A stretch of DNA of 64,000 bases from Sitta carolinensis (lineage: Eukaryota > Chordata > Aves > Passeriformes > Sittidae): assembly GCA_032173965.1 (NCBI GenBank), contig JAVUNC010000004.1, positions 62,742,501-62,806,500 of the forward strand, in the 5' to 3' direction. Of this stretch, positions 27,110 through 39,500 are shown in pieces. Each line of letters opens with the position of its first letter. Position 1 is the stretch's first letter. The notes below the pieces were generated by a model. The model was not told where the DNA came from. It saw only the letters and a program-made list of their open reading frames with translations, and did no database searches. A program made the position numbers and the translations under genes.

Positions 27110-27955
27110 GAAAGTTCATGGCCAAAAAAAAGTGAAATGTCGCCAATAATTAGCTAAGAACACCAACCTGAGAAACCAGTTTAGAACACACATAGACACA
27201 CGCATGCATGCACAAAACAATTAGTGTTTCAAGCTTAAAATTCAGGACCTTTGATGAAAATGTGCAGTGGTGAGAGGATCAATTTCTGATGATGTTCTTG
27301 AAGGGCAGAAAGAGAGATAATAACTTTGACGCTGACTCTTTGTTTTAATGACTATTGTTTGTAGTTAGCTGCTATTTAATCTCCACTACAGAGAGGAACC
27401 ACTACACAGCTAAACTCTCTTCTAATGAGATCATTATTTTCTTACCACTCTTCAGAATGAATGTCATTTTACATAGCAAAACTACAGAGGCAGCGTTTTA
27501 GAACACTGCTACCTTTTATCTAACCAGAATAAGAGGCACTTGAGAAAAGGACAAGGAGGGTCAAGAAGAAAATGTAAGCGGCAGAGCTTCTTTGCCTGGC
27601 AGGCAAGGGAAGGACAAAGGAAGAGGTCCGTGATAACAAGACTGACCGTCATTATCAGTGGAGAGGGGTGCAAGCTGCAAAGTTTCATAAATACTTACAG
27701 CAAGTCTGGCCCAGTATATTAAAGGGATTTGTCGGGATTTAATACCAACCTTCGGGGTTTAGTCACATTTTTAACGACCGCTAAATATTGTTTAAGACTT
27801 TGACATTTGCCAATTATTATCCAGCCTGGAAAGATACCGGGAAGCTTAGCAGCGTCAGAAACCTCACTGCTTTTGCGTACTGCCCCTTTAAAGAGAGAAG
27901 TCTCTCCCTCCCAGACAAAGGGGACATGCATGCGAGATGTGTGTGCCATTTTGCA
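27110..27955. other. Island-flanking non-coding segment
   Basis: No gene is seen. Base composition shifts from AT-rich toward balanced on the approach to the CpG-rich stretch, and runs of TAAT- and TTTAA-type motifs are mixed with unique-looking sequence without microsatellites. It may be part of the same regulatory interval, but only cross-species alignment could show that. Confidence 0.35.
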
Positions 27956-28178
27956 TTTTATTTTAGCTGCAGTCTGAGGGATGAGAGCCGGTGCATCCTG
28001 CTGCAGCGGTTTCCAGCCCTGCTGCCCGCCCTGCCCTGGGCCAGATGTTGCCTGCCTTCCCCTGGAGCCCCGGCAGCGCAGCCCGAACACAGCCCGTGCC
28101 CCAGCCGGAATACAGGGCGGCTGTGCACTAGCACAGCGGATGGCTGGTGTGCATGGGATCCTCGCAGGCAGGCAGGCA

Positions 28179-28197
28179 GGGAGAGAGGGAGGGAGGG
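28179..28197 (+). other. Potential G-quadruplex
   Basis: Four GGG tracts with loops of 5, 1 and 1 bases (28179-28197) meet the usual four-tract rule. They follow a GGCA repeat (28165-28178) inside the CpG-rich core. Confidence 0.6.
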
Positions 28198-28796
28198 TGC
28201 GCACTGTTGGAGGCAGTCACGTTTCAAATTGCTGTGAGTCGCTGCTTTGGTGCCTGCCACTCGGATCAGTCAAGCAGGGCATTCATATTCATGGGGCTGA
28301 CACTCTACCTGTGCCCCTCTGCCTCGTGAATAAATGAATGGAGGATTCTGAGCAGGAATTCGCAGACCAAGTAGCTGCCTAGAGCCAGCTAATCAGAAAA
28401 AGTAGTCCCAGGGAGCAGGTAGAATTTATACTGCCAGCCTAGAGCATTCAAAAATCGTGAAACTGGCCCAAGGAATCATGAGAGCTACTTAAAAATCATG
28501 TGATTTTAATAAACAATTCGCATGGGAATGCTTTTATTTGCTTTTAGATTTTACAGATTCCCAGGATCATGTTTATAAACTTTTAGCCAGAATTTAAGGC
28601 CCTTGCGGCTCTTTTTTAAAAGGGAGAGAAAAATCTGCATCCCCAAACCACCCCCTCCCCTTCCCCTCAATCACATGACAGCAAAAGATGCGATCAGAAA
28701 TCCTACCACTTGTCAGATTTTAAAAGCCACCAGAGCAAACAATCATTTAACCTCTTTCTCCTCCTCTCCCCACATTCATCCTTAAAAGCGTGGAAG

Positions 28797-28845
28797 TTTT
28801 TTTTTTTGGTTTTTTTTTTTTTGTTTTTTTTTTTTTTTTTTTTTT
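28797..28845. repeat. T-rich homopolymer run
   Basis: About 49 bases of T broken by two G-containing interruptions, between the two CpG-dense cores. Length in the assembly may be unreliable. Confidence 0.95.
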
Positions 28846-29546
28846 GCGTGTGCTCCTTCCGTTGCTTCATTCGTCCCACCCCCTCCGCGTTTCTCTAAAC
28901 CTGAAATAAAGTCACCTCTTCTGCCCTTCGTTTATGGGAGAGCGTGCTCGAGAAGCAAAAGAATCAATGCTCCACTCATCAAATGGAGGAGTGTTCGGCA
29001 TTCATAACATGAATGGATGAAAAATAAATGCCTCTGGCCGCGGTTTTTGCGCGGCTGTTGCAGGCTGCGGCTCGGCCGGGGCTGAGCCCGAGCGGTGCAG
29101 CGGGGAGAGAAAGGGGCCTCTTCTGAGTGTGCCGTGTAACGGGTCAGAGCGCACTCAGGCATGTGCACACATGCCAGTCCTGGCCTCTGCTTTTTTGGTT
29201 TTGTTTGTTGTTTGTTTTAACAGCTGCTAATAATTATATTATCCTGCTACAGAAGTACTTCTGGGAACTGGGGATCTTTGAAAGCGCCGAAGTGATAGGA
29301 GGAAGATGCCGCTTCCCTCCCCCCGCTCCCCTTCACCATGTTAGTGTTCAGATACAAACAGCATTCCTGCCTCATTCCCCTCTGAAGTTAAAAAAGACTT
29401 AAATTCTTTACAAGGAAGGTCATCCTTTCGTAGCCAAAACCCTGTTTGCTTTTGCCTTTCCACTTGCTTTCAAACGAAACAAAAAACAACCCTGAGAGTG
29501 CGCGGCAGCCCACTTCACCCACTCCGAAATTAAGCATAACAAGCTC

Positions 29547-29569
29547 GGGGGCCGGGGGGGTTGGAAGGG
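29547..29569 (+). other. Potential G-quadruplex
   Basis: GGGGG, a G7 tract that can supply two runs, and GGG are separated by short loops, so four GGG runs fit within 23 bases. It lies near the right end of the CpG-rich region, just upstream of the TG microsatellite. Confidence 0.55.
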
Positions 29570-29588
29570 CTGTGTTTCAGTTTATTGA

Positions 29589-29592
29589 TGTG

Positions 29593-29632
<40 letters not shown>
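29589..29632. repeat. TG dinucleotide microsatellite
   Basis: About 22 TG units with one CG interruption. TG/CA repeats of this length can adopt Z-DNA and are often length-polymorphic. Confidence 0.98.
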
Positions 29633-29634
<2 letters not shown>

Positions 29635-30070
29635 CAGCACAGGGCACTTCCCAGCAGCTCTTCCACAAATGCTGTGCAGAGTGTTCCCACCGTGACCCGA
29701 TGGAGAGCTAGAAAGCTCTGGGCACTCGGGCTGCAGTCACACAGTGTTCGGGACCTCGGTGTGCTCACTCAGAGGAACACTGTCAACTGCCTTTAATAGT
29801 GTTAAATATAATTTATCGATTCTCCATTGTTTGTAATAATAACCTCCCTGAAGCTTGAGAATAATGTTTTCTTTTCCCCTGCAGATTTTGTCCTGTCAAA
29901 CATTTGGGTTTTTTTTAGTGGTGTTGCTAATAGACCTTGAAATTAACATCGCATTTATGTTTAGGATCTATAGCACGACTGTTTGTGCTGGTGCGCTGCA
30001 CTCATCCATCAGCAGAGGAAAATAGGAGAAGGAAGATGCATCTGAGCCCCTTACCACCCTGGGAAAAAAT

Positions 30071-30164
30071 GGGTCAAATTCTGCCCTTAGAGGTAGGCAC
30101 AGAACTCTCATTAAGGTCAGGGGGAGTCTGGCTGCATATGTGTCGCTGAGGCAGAATCTGGCTT
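30071..30164. repeat. Palindromic hairpin-type interspersed repeat, copy 2
   Basis: The left end GGTCAAATTCTGCCCTTAG and the reverse complement of the right end (AGCCAGATTCTGCCTCAG) match over most positions, and the middle contains an AACTCTCATTAAGGTCAG-like core. This is the pattern of sauropsid hairpin repeats with ATTCTGCCCT ends. It is non-coding and lies just downstream of the CpG-rich region. Confidence 0.6.
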
Positions 30165-30897
30165 GGTGCTTGCCAGCCAACTGGTGAAGCTAGAGGGGGC
30201 ATAAAATGTTGGGGGGCGTTTTAATATGTCCCATTTAAACATTGGCTGTTCGGCATTTTTTTATCATTCTGTGACATCAAGCATGTTTAACATGAAGAAA
30301 AGTATCTCTAATTACCTATGAAATTAAAACAAGCCTTAAAGTGAATTAAATTGGTGTCTGAACCCTTCGAACAGTAACCTAAGGAAGATTACCAAGCTCC
30401 AAGTAAAAATGGAAGACTGTCAAAATTGTCAGATTTGCTTGTGTTTAACAAAATGGCAGTTATTCCACTTTACATTAGCAATTAGCATGAAAAGAATTTA
30501 TAATTTATTTTTTACTTTTTGCACACTTTAACAAAACTTCAGTAAAAGTCATGCTGCCATTAAAAGTACATTGTGTGAGAACCTCTGTAAAACACGGTTT
30601 CAGAGTCCCATTAGCAAGCAGGAATCAGGAAATATTTAAAGGGCCCCTTGTAATACCTGCTAGTATCTCTTTCTTTCCCATGGAAAATGAGAAATGAGCT
30701 GGAATGTAAACAGGGGGGAGGAGGAGAATAAGAAATGCACCAGAGTGCATTTGGGATAGCCAAATCCTATGGCTTTGCACAAGGCCTCTGACTTCTAGGG
30801 AGGGGGTTTCCACCGCTTGTGGAGAGCTGATGATGCATGGAAGGCTGACACTGCAAAACAGCCGGCACAGGGGGAAGGGAGCAGGGGGAAGGAGTAG

Positions 30898-30935
30898 TAT
30901 ATATAGCTTTTCACCTTTTAGTCTCTCTTCAATTC
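30898..30935 (+). promoter_or_regulatory. Candidate TATA-Inr core promoter
   Basis: TATATATAG (30898-30906) is followed by TCAATTC (30929-30935), which fits the initiator pattern YYANWYY with the A at 30931. That is 31-33 bases downstream, the normal TATA-to-start spacing. A G-rich block (30870-30893) lies immediately upstream. It is about 1.1 kb beyond the CpG-rich region. No long open frame follows (the first ATG, near 30946, closes almost at once), so any transcript would likely be non-coding or spliced. Confidence 0.35.
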
Positions 30936-32202
30936 ACTCTCTGTGCATGTTTTGAAACTACTCAGTGCAACACAACCTGAAGAAATAATCACACTTGCAA
31001 AACCTGTGTGCATCTAGAAATTGCCAGAAATTCATCTTTATGTAGGGCTCACATACAGGAAATAAAAGCTGGGTGATTTATGGCATTTTATTGCACTTCT
31101 TGGCCATTGCTAATGTTTTCTTCATTGAGAAATGGCAAAAAGCTGCAATTTGGATTTTTATTGTGTCGTTCGCCAGCCTTTGCCCCAGCCCCCTTCCCAC
31201 TTTTTCCTTTCCTGGGTGAACTTGCTTTGAGTTTAGGAGATGAAAGTTTATGGAGGCAGATGAGTGTCAAGGGGACCGAATCCAAACACAGAGCCAATGA
31301 GCATGTTGCCAGATTTTATCTACCCTCACTGAAAATACAGTATCCAGAAAAAGATGAGTGATTATAAAGGAGAGCGACTTAGCCTCTAACTTACACAAAA
31401 ATTCTTGGACGGGTTTCTGGTTTTCTTTTTTAAACAAACAAAACAATGTTTCCTGGTTGGCAGTTCCCAAAGTCTTTCCCTTTTTTTCCCATTTTTTGGC
31501 ACATTACTGAAAGGTCATGCTGATGTATTTCCAAAACATGCTCATTGAGTACAGCTTTGCAAAAAATAAGAGCCCCTTTCTTTAAAGCCTGATCCGTCTC
31601 TCATTTAAGGCAGGAGACAATATTTCAGCTGTTTGCTGGGATGCAGGAGTAGAGCCTAATCAGAGAGTCAAGCTCACTGTATGATTAAATATAGACTGAG
31701 TAGCACTAGCTAACTCCTAAAGCTGCTGACACCATTATACAGTCCTGTTTACCATTGCTTGTGTCTGCCAGACTGTAATGGTTCAGGCTAACAATGCTCA
31801 TGCTACTTTTCAGCCTCAAGTAAAGATTTCTGACAATGAGGCAAGGGCTAAATCAGCTGTTTCTCATGTTAAAGTACTCCAGTGAAAATTCCTTCAAAAG
31901 CCCTTGTTCCCCATGCACTTGGGGGAAGGAAGTTAAAACCCAGTGTGCTTTAGTTCTGGGATAAACCATATTCCACCAAGATGTTGCCAGGTGAAAATCC
32001 TTTCAAAGATTGCACTGTCCATATGCTGAATGGGCTGCACTTTTAAACTGTTGAGTTTGTTTAAGCACTATGCATTAGAATGCCTACAAACAAGTCTGCT
32101 TAAACTAAAGGTGCACAAGCACACTTTGCCTGCTGCTTCCAAACATTTGAGTTTGTTTGCAGGAATACTGTCTTGTAATGTGTGCCCATGTACGTAGGTG
32201 CA

Positions 32203-32262
<60 letters not shown>
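32203..32262. repeat. GT dinucleotide microsatellite, about 60 bases
   Basis: Close to 30 GT units, interrupted once near the left end. The valine/cysteine frame that runs through it is meaningless. Confidence 0.98.
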
Positions 32263-32263
<1 letters not shown>

Positions 32264-32344
32264 CTGTCATTGTTTATTTGGCTTAGGCAAGCAGGCAGGA
32301 GGATGGGTAAATGGACAAAGAGCTTAACTAGAACTCAAGGAACT

Positions 32345-32445
32345 TACACTCTGTTCTTGGCACAGCATCAGGTTTCCTGCATGACCTTGTATAAGTCACT
32401 TATTCTGTCGTGCGCCTCCATCGTCCTTGCCTGTAAGAACTTTCC
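32345..32445 (+). repeat. MIR-like (CORE-SINE) fossil
   Basis: The string TGACCTTGTATAAGTCACTTA is followed by a CTGT-TGCGCCTCC-like block and CTGTAAGAA. This is the forward MIR core order of TGACCTTGGGCAAGTCACTTA, then TGCCTCAGTTTCC, then CTGTAAAAT. Low identity indicates age. It lies 80 bases after the GT microsatellite. Confidence 0.55.
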
Positions 32446-33547
32446 TTCCTTCCAGTACTGTTATATAGTTATAATCCATTAATGAACCATGCAAGAATTG
32501 GCCAGGGGGGCAGAGAGGAGGGGTGAGTGTTAAAGGAAAACTTTCTTGATACTTGACTTGAAGGATCTCACTCCTTCCAGGTAACTTTTAACTGAAGAAT
32601 AAATAACATTATTAGAATCCACTGCTGCGTCACAGTAGTGCTCAGAGGCAATAGCCATACATTTGGAATCCATTGTGCTGGGTTATGTGCAAGCAAAGGA
32701 CCAAAGTATGATACATTTAGCCTCAAAATTATAATCAGAAGTATTTTTATAATCGAAGTCAGCGTTGCAGATCTTTGTGCCCAGCACTGAACTCACAAAC
32801 ACTGAAAGTTTCAAGTACTGCTCTGATACAAAGCCTGCTGCTCTCTTCCTTCAGTTGTTTTCAGTAAGGAGTGAAATCTTGCTGTCTTCTGGATAGGGCT
32901 TTTGTCTAAGGAGTTAAAGCAAACACCAGTGTGTTGCCTTTAAACTCCAGTCCTGATCCCAGAGAGTTTGCAGAGGGCTGAGAGGGTTTGAAAAGAAAGG
33001 TAGGTTTTTTGTCACCTTTGACACGCAAACATCCCGGCAAGTTACCTTGTTGTTTATTTCCACTGTACAACCCCGAACACACTGGTTTCAGGGTGCTTAC
33101 TTTCCATAGCATGACCTTTCAAGCAAATATATCCCTTCAAACTTTGGAATTCAGCGAGGTAGAATTAAAATCATTGACCTTTCATTCTCCTTTCCTCTTT
33201 GTCCACCTCCCTCTCATATGCTTTCCCTTTAATAACCAAGAAGCACGTCTGCAGTTTTTGCTGTAAACACTGCAAAAAGCATTAAGGTTTTTAAGGTAAC
33301 CTTGGTAAAATCCAAATTAGAAAATATACTGCAGGGATTCACATTTAACCTCCAAATTATTTCACAGCATAGCTGACAGCTTGCATTCTTCAGAACTTTG
33401 TATTGTTTGCTCTTTTTCTTTCCCTCTCTGTAAGCAACAGGACAAAGAAAAAAAACACACACCCCTCCCAAAAGCCATAGAAATTTAGTTCCTTTTCTGA
33501 TCACTGAACTAAAAAGAGACACATTTCTTGCAATATGTTAAATTGTT

Positions 33548-33553
<6 letters not shown>

Positions 33554-33589
<36 letters not shown>
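33554..33589. repeat. A36 homopolymer
   Basis: An uninterrupted run of about 36 A. Upstream bases show no polyadenylation signal in a standard position and no recognisable gene, so there is no support for a processed pseudogene. Confidence 0.97.
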
Positions 33590-33590
<1 letters not shown>

Positions 33591-33599
33591 CCTGGGTTC

Positions 33600-36500
33600 T
33601 TTTAGAAAAAGTTGTATAGCTTATCACTTGATGGTTTAGATCTTCAGCTTCCACCCCTCTAGTCAGGGCCACTCAAACAAGATACAACCCTCTCTGTTCA
33701 AGTCGTCAAGGTACTGTCATCATATCCTAACCCTGCTAAGAAGGGAGCCAAAATCAGTCTGGGGAGCAGGGCAGGCACAGCACCACAGAGGCAGTCATTC
33801 AGGATAGAAGGCATCTGCTCAGGCTCACTGAGAGAGCAAAAGAAAGAGAAAGATGCTGCAGAGGCAAGAGGTGGGGTTCTGTTTTTCTCAAAAACGTGCT
33901 GCACTGGAGGACTGTGCCTTTTATTTTTGGCACAAATTGCTGTAGCAAATTATATAGCTTATCAGATGTGGTTTGTTAGGCTCAGTAAAGAAACCACTGC
34001 AAGGACTTGTTTTCCTTGTTGTCTGCACCCGATTATGAGATCGGCACAAATCAGATTCCTGATGTTGCACAGGAACAAGGTTGAAACTCCACGGGCCTTG
34101 TTTTTTCTGTAACCAAATTAAGCATGATTGGGTTACAAACCAATTCAGCTCATTTGGGTTGATTCCCTCTCTGACTTTACACAAAAAGTAGTCGGCCTGT
34201 TCACCTCGATGCCCAGGGATTTGCTGGTGGATAGGAAGCTACGTGCCAATTTCAGTCATTGCACAAGTTCACACAGCTCCTCTTCAAACAACTGAGAGGG
34301 AGTGACCTGCCCTCCCTCCAGAGTTACATTTGGTCACTTAACCAAGTGTGAGAACCACAGACTGCAGGATCAAATCCTGCAAACCCGTGTTTTCTTCTCA
34401 AGAGCCCAGACCAGCCCTGAAGGATGTAAACATGAATTAGAGGAGGTGCAGACGGGATTTCGAAGTACATTAATAAGCAGGGTTTAGCTACAGCAACTAG
34501 GGAGCAAATACAAATTTTGTTCAGTTCTCCAGGCTACTGGGAAAAATAACCTTAAAGTAAAGGGGTGGGCAGTGAGGTGATTAACACCACCACTTAAATC
34601 CACTTGCATCTAGAGGCACGTGCAGCACATGTCCCATGCCACTAAGGCACTGTCACACTGAAACCTGTTTGCCCCCATGCCAGTGGCCCCTAAAAAGCAG
34701 ATCTACTCAGCAGTGAATGGCTGGTGCCAAAGGTAGAAAGGAACAAGAGGGTAAAGATAGGCCAAATAAAAATTCATCAGCCACCCATCTGTTTTCGGGG
34801 GAAGAGAGAAAATATTTCATTTTCTACCTGTAAAGAAAAATGGATTCATGTCACATCCTTCCTTGATTATCCCAGCATTATGCAATTCAATAGATTTGCT
34901 GTCTTGATTAGACAGGCAGAATAGAATTTTAATTGTGAGGCTCTGGAAGGCAAAATGGAGAGATTTGTATGAAAAAACTGGGAGGCAGCAACATTATTGG
35001 AAGGCTGAGCTTTTTATAGTCAGTCTTTCTGCTTCATTCGACCATCTGCCTTTACTTGTGCTCTGCTGCTTGGGGTTGAGAAGCTGCTGGCTTTAAAAAT
35101 GAGCCGCAAAGTTTAACCAGATAAATAAATGTGTGCAAGATCTCTCCCTACTAGAAGAACAGCCTTCAGCATTCCAGCTACATATGCTGACAAAAAGAAT
35201 GTTTTAATTTTAGCATTGTTTTTACTGTTTATCAAACAGAAATTATGCATGTAGTTGCTTGCACAAGTCACAGCTAAAAGGAAGTCCCTTTCATAAAGGC
35301 CTGAGAAATGCAGACTGACAAAACTATTTTACTCGGGGGCAAAACAGAGAAATTATTATTTATCTTTTTAGACATATTCTTATAGGTGTATTGGTAGGAA
35401 GGGGAGTTGGCTGGCCTAGGCCAGTGTTTGCAGGTCAGAGAAAAGGTAGGAGTGTCTGAGTCAGAAGCCAATGCTAATTTAAGGAATCTGGGGCTTTGTT
35501 CATGTCAGAAATCAGAGCTGCACTCAGTCCAGGACCAGGTGAAAACAAATGCGGAGTTTCCAGTACCTTAATTCTGCATCAGTGATGAAATGTGCCAGTC
35601 ATAGTTACTGGCTAGGCAAGTGGGCAGTAAAGCCAGAAAATTTGGGTACACTAAACAATTTCAGTGGAATGTGGTAGTCTCCACTACAGGGTTGCAACTC
35701 ACTTTGGGACATTAGTAGTAAGCGGTGATTTTCTGAGGTACAATTTTCTCCCTGTCTTTTTAATCATAAAAGCACTGGAGACAGAATGCATCAGTTCCAC
35801 AAGTTCATATGTGGATTTTCCAGAACTCAAATAAACAAATTCCAGGCCAAATAACCCATGCTGAGTTCTGTAGGGTACCTGATTTAACTCGCTATGAGCA
35901 GGTTCTTAACAGTTCAGTGATGTACTTTCTTTCCTTGAAAAAATCTAAAAGCATGTTGGGTTTGTTCCAGCAGGTAAAACAATTTCAACCATAAACAGTT
36001 TCAAAGGGCTGGGAATAGGTTCCCTGCCCAGATCTAAATTTCTCCATAGGTGGAATAAATATGAAAATGCCTTGAAATATACTGTTGCTACTAAGCAAGC
36101 AATTTATATTACTGAATTGGTGTGTCAGTATTCTGCTCTTGCCTATAAAAGCAGCCTAGAGGTCCTAGTGTCCAGTTAGTCTAAACATCTGAAAACTCTG
36201 GAAGTTTAAGCTTCTGATCTCACAAATTATGCTGGAACTCTCATGAGACTATTCAACATATGGAGATTTCAGGGATTTCTGCCTTCTTGACAGAAATATT
36301 TGCCTACCACACATTGTTACCTTTCTTGCCTGTGTCCTGGCAGTACAGCTGGGACTGCCTGGTACTCAGGCACTGTCCAGTACCACCCTTGATTCAGCCA
36401 CCATTTCACCCCCCTTCTGCAGTGACCTGGGGAAAGGCTTGCACAGTTTTCACACAAGCTCTGCTTGGTGTCATCTCTGCATCTGCACAGGAGGTGCAGC

Positions 36501-39500
36501 CTCTAACTGAAACTGATGTCACCTTTTCTATTCCATTTTTCACTCTGTAGGTTTGCAACTATGCAGACTCTTGTGAGGGGTAAAAACCGCACCATCACAT
36601 ACTGAGCAGTATTTTAGGTGGAAACAGGAACACTTTGGGTTTTTTAAAGAGGTCAGCTTATCCATCACATTTTACTTACAGTGTTTTTCCTTATCTCAAG
36701 GAATACAGTGTTCATTCAAGGACTGTGCTTGTACTTCACATGGAGTTTTCTTTACTGCTAGGAGTGTTCCAGTAAGAAGGGAGAAAGCAAACCTACAGCA
36801 AAAAAAGCAAAGAAGTAGATATAGAAATTAAACTACAGCGCCTTTAAACATTGCCAGAGCAGTTGTATATCTCATTTTAAGGCAAGCATAGCAGACAATT
36901 AGGGACTGACTCAACAAAATACTTAAGATGTGCTCTTATACAGCAAAGCACTTAAGTATCTGATTATATTCAGTCTTGCCTTTTACCTCTGCATTTATTT
37001 ATACATTTTGCTAAGCCTGATTCTGAACAAGAAAACCTCATCTGAATTGAAGACACTTAACTGAGAAAATCAAGATAATATTTCAACTGATTAACCAGAG
37101 TTAAGAGCTTCTTCTCAGAGAAATGAAGGACATACTGATACAACTGAATCCAACAAAAACTGCAAATGCTTGCTGCCAACTCTGGAAAATGGTACCTTTT
37201 CTTTGGGGTCTCAAATGGAGCTCTCATGCCTGATGTCAGGCACCTGCATATGGAAATGTTGTTATTGCTGTGTTAGACTCTAATCAGTTGCTATTACTGT
37301 AGGGGTTAAGCAAGCGAATTTGGAATTTGAACCTGCACAAACAAAATCCCATGCACAGTGCAATGGGCCATCTACAGCAACAAAGAAAATGTATGGTCCA
37401 GCTGTTCCAAGGCCTCTCCTTTCTGTGCCTCACAGAATCAGCACTGCTGTGCTTAATGATAACACATTTATCAAACTACACAGAAATACGTGTTAATTTT
37501 AAAATGTATCAAGTGTAAAAGAGAGAGAAAAGGAGAAAAGCATTTCTGCAACCTTCTGTTTGTGGACCTTCCGAATTTCTATTCTAAACACGAGTCTAAC
37601 ATCATTCATGGAAATACCAGCTCAGCACCGTTGAACAGCAGTCTTGTTTCTTTATATTTATTTTGCTCCCTCATATTTTCTTCCATTAAAGTTTTGCAAT
37701 GTACACAAACAAACTGCAATGAGAAAAAAAAAAAGACAAAAATGGAACGCATAAAAAGGCAGGCAATAGAAATGACCTTTGGCACTCCTTTGACAGTATT
37801 TTGCACATTTCTCTGCTAGTGGCTAAGGTTTGATTTTTTTTTTACACTTTCAGGCAACCGTAGATGATAACATGAATAAAATTGTATTGTGTCTCATGAA
37901 TTTAACAGAAACATTTTAGAGGCAATAATTGCTCTTTCTGGAGTGTACTTTAATTTAGAGATGGAATTCTTCCTGTGATTTATGTAGCAGTATATTTTAT
38001 ACTATGTAAGGCATGCTTTTAAAACTGCCTCCTCACATACACACCTATTTGAAACGTACACACATTCCCTCATACACACACTCACACAAACATAAATACA
38101 CAAATCTATAGGTATAATGCACATACATAAAATGTGGCTAAATCCAGGTATGAAGGCAGGTATTCATGTTCGTACAAATGCAGAAATTTCAAATTATTCT
38201 ATCCCTAATTAGATCATATTTTGGTATAATGCAGAGCCACAATAAATTATAAGCAAAACATGACAGTCGATGCTTTCCAGGAGTAGAGGTCAAGGACAAA
38301 TTTTGGGTCTTTTTTTGGAATCACCACAAACTTCTGATTAGCAGAAATAACCAGATGCTGCTTGCTTTGTGGTTTCTCTTCCTTTCAATACATGCCCAAG
38401 CAGAAGATCCTCTGTGTGTAATGAAATGCTAAGGAGACAGAAACACAGCATCTACTTGTCTTCAAGATTGTCATCTTCCACAAAGAGGGTAGCAGCCCAT
38501 TGTATTAGTTATAGTACAGACTGCAACAAACAGATTTATGCAGCCCATTCTTTCCATCTGCCAAAACACTTTCTCAGCCTGCTACACGTGGTGCAGACAG
38601 CACTGTGTGTTTACTGCTGCTCTTCCCCAAAGTAACCATGTGAACATGCTAATGCCAGTGACCCACTCACACTCTGCTATGGCTGGCTTAGCAACCTGGG
38701 GACTAGAAGCCAGGAACTTTAGTCCTTTTTTCTTCCACTTGCTGCCTTTCCGTTTCTCCTACCCCACAAATTTGACAAAGATTTCACAAATTTTCCCACT
38801 CTGCAGCAAAAGGAAACCAGCCTTGTGTAAATTTTTCCACATGCAAGTGAGGCTGGCCCATTGCACCCTGGCCTTCAGAAGGGGCAGTCAGCCAGGACAT
38901 AATATTTTGTGTATCCACGTCCCTGGATGGCCATTTCCCCAGCTGCTAAATTACAGCCAGAAGACTCAAGCCTAAAGGACACTATTCGTAGTTCCCTGTA
39001 CTGGAGAAGAGCAGCACCAGATTGTGATTGTCCCTGGAGCAGCCTTAGGACCCTGGCACCCTGCATCCCTCATCAGCTGGTTGACTAGTGGGCTAATGAT
39101 CTCACTTGGAACGTTTCCTCCACTGCAAAGATATTTAATTAGTAACGAGAGGTAGAGTAGTTGGAATGGAGGGGCAGAAGACACAGAGCAGCAGAGTAGC
39201 CCAGTAGTGCATCAGACACACTCCTTACTTCATTTTCAGGAAGACAGAGAAGTAAACTCATGTCTGCTATCTAAGTGAGCTGTGGAGACAGTTTTATTTA
39301 ACCTAAGAACCAATTCTGTTAGCCTTTTTCACATTCACTATTCTTTCAAAAAATATTCCCATTTAATTTGGGTACCTGTAGAAGAAGTAACTGTTTAGCA
39401 TGAGAATGATGGGCCAAGGCCCCCTACAACCTAGGCATAAAGGACTGGGGCTTTTTCATTTCTTTTCTCTCCTCCATGTGTCCTTCTGTGAGTCCCTCCC

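Larger units (their letters stand above)
27960..29780. promoter_or_regulatory. CpG-island-like region, candidate promoter
   Basis: Two CpG-dense cores stand out in a CpG-poor window: about 11 CpGs in 27985-28165 and about 13 in 29035-29160. Weaker CpG content lies between and after them, along with C-rich runs and two potential G-quadruplexes. Unmethylated vertebrate promoters and developmental enhancers look like this. Open frames here (161 codons on the minus strand at 27719-28204, 149 on the plus strand at 27788-28237) overlap each other, as expected from GC-rich DNA, and resemble no protein I know. I could not choose a transcript direction. It could be the start of a non-coding RNA or of a gene whose coding exons lie elsewhere. 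Confidence 0.5.
29785..33550. other. Gene-free segment with candidate cis-regulatory sequence
   Basis: No coding gene is recognised. Apart from one microsatellite and two fossil repeats listed separately, long unbroken stretches (30200-30880 and 31560-32160) read as unique sequence rich in TAAT cores. A perfect MEF2-type site, TTAAATATAG, lies at 31685-31694. This texture is common in vertebrate developmental enhancers, but I have no alignment, so conservation is a guess. Open frames (93 codons at 31080-31361, 97 on the minus strand at 33229-33522) are unremarkable. Confidence 0.4.

Noticed and set aside
27283..27345. C/D-box snoRNA-like pattern (CTGATGATG then GCTGA)
   Set aside because: The flanks do not form a terminal stem and the internal boxes are missing.
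27719..28237. Overlapping frames of 161 (minus) and 149 (plus) codons
   Set aside because: They occupy a GC-rich island where stops are scarce on both strands. The peptides are Pro/Cys/Gly/Ser-rich without any known domain.
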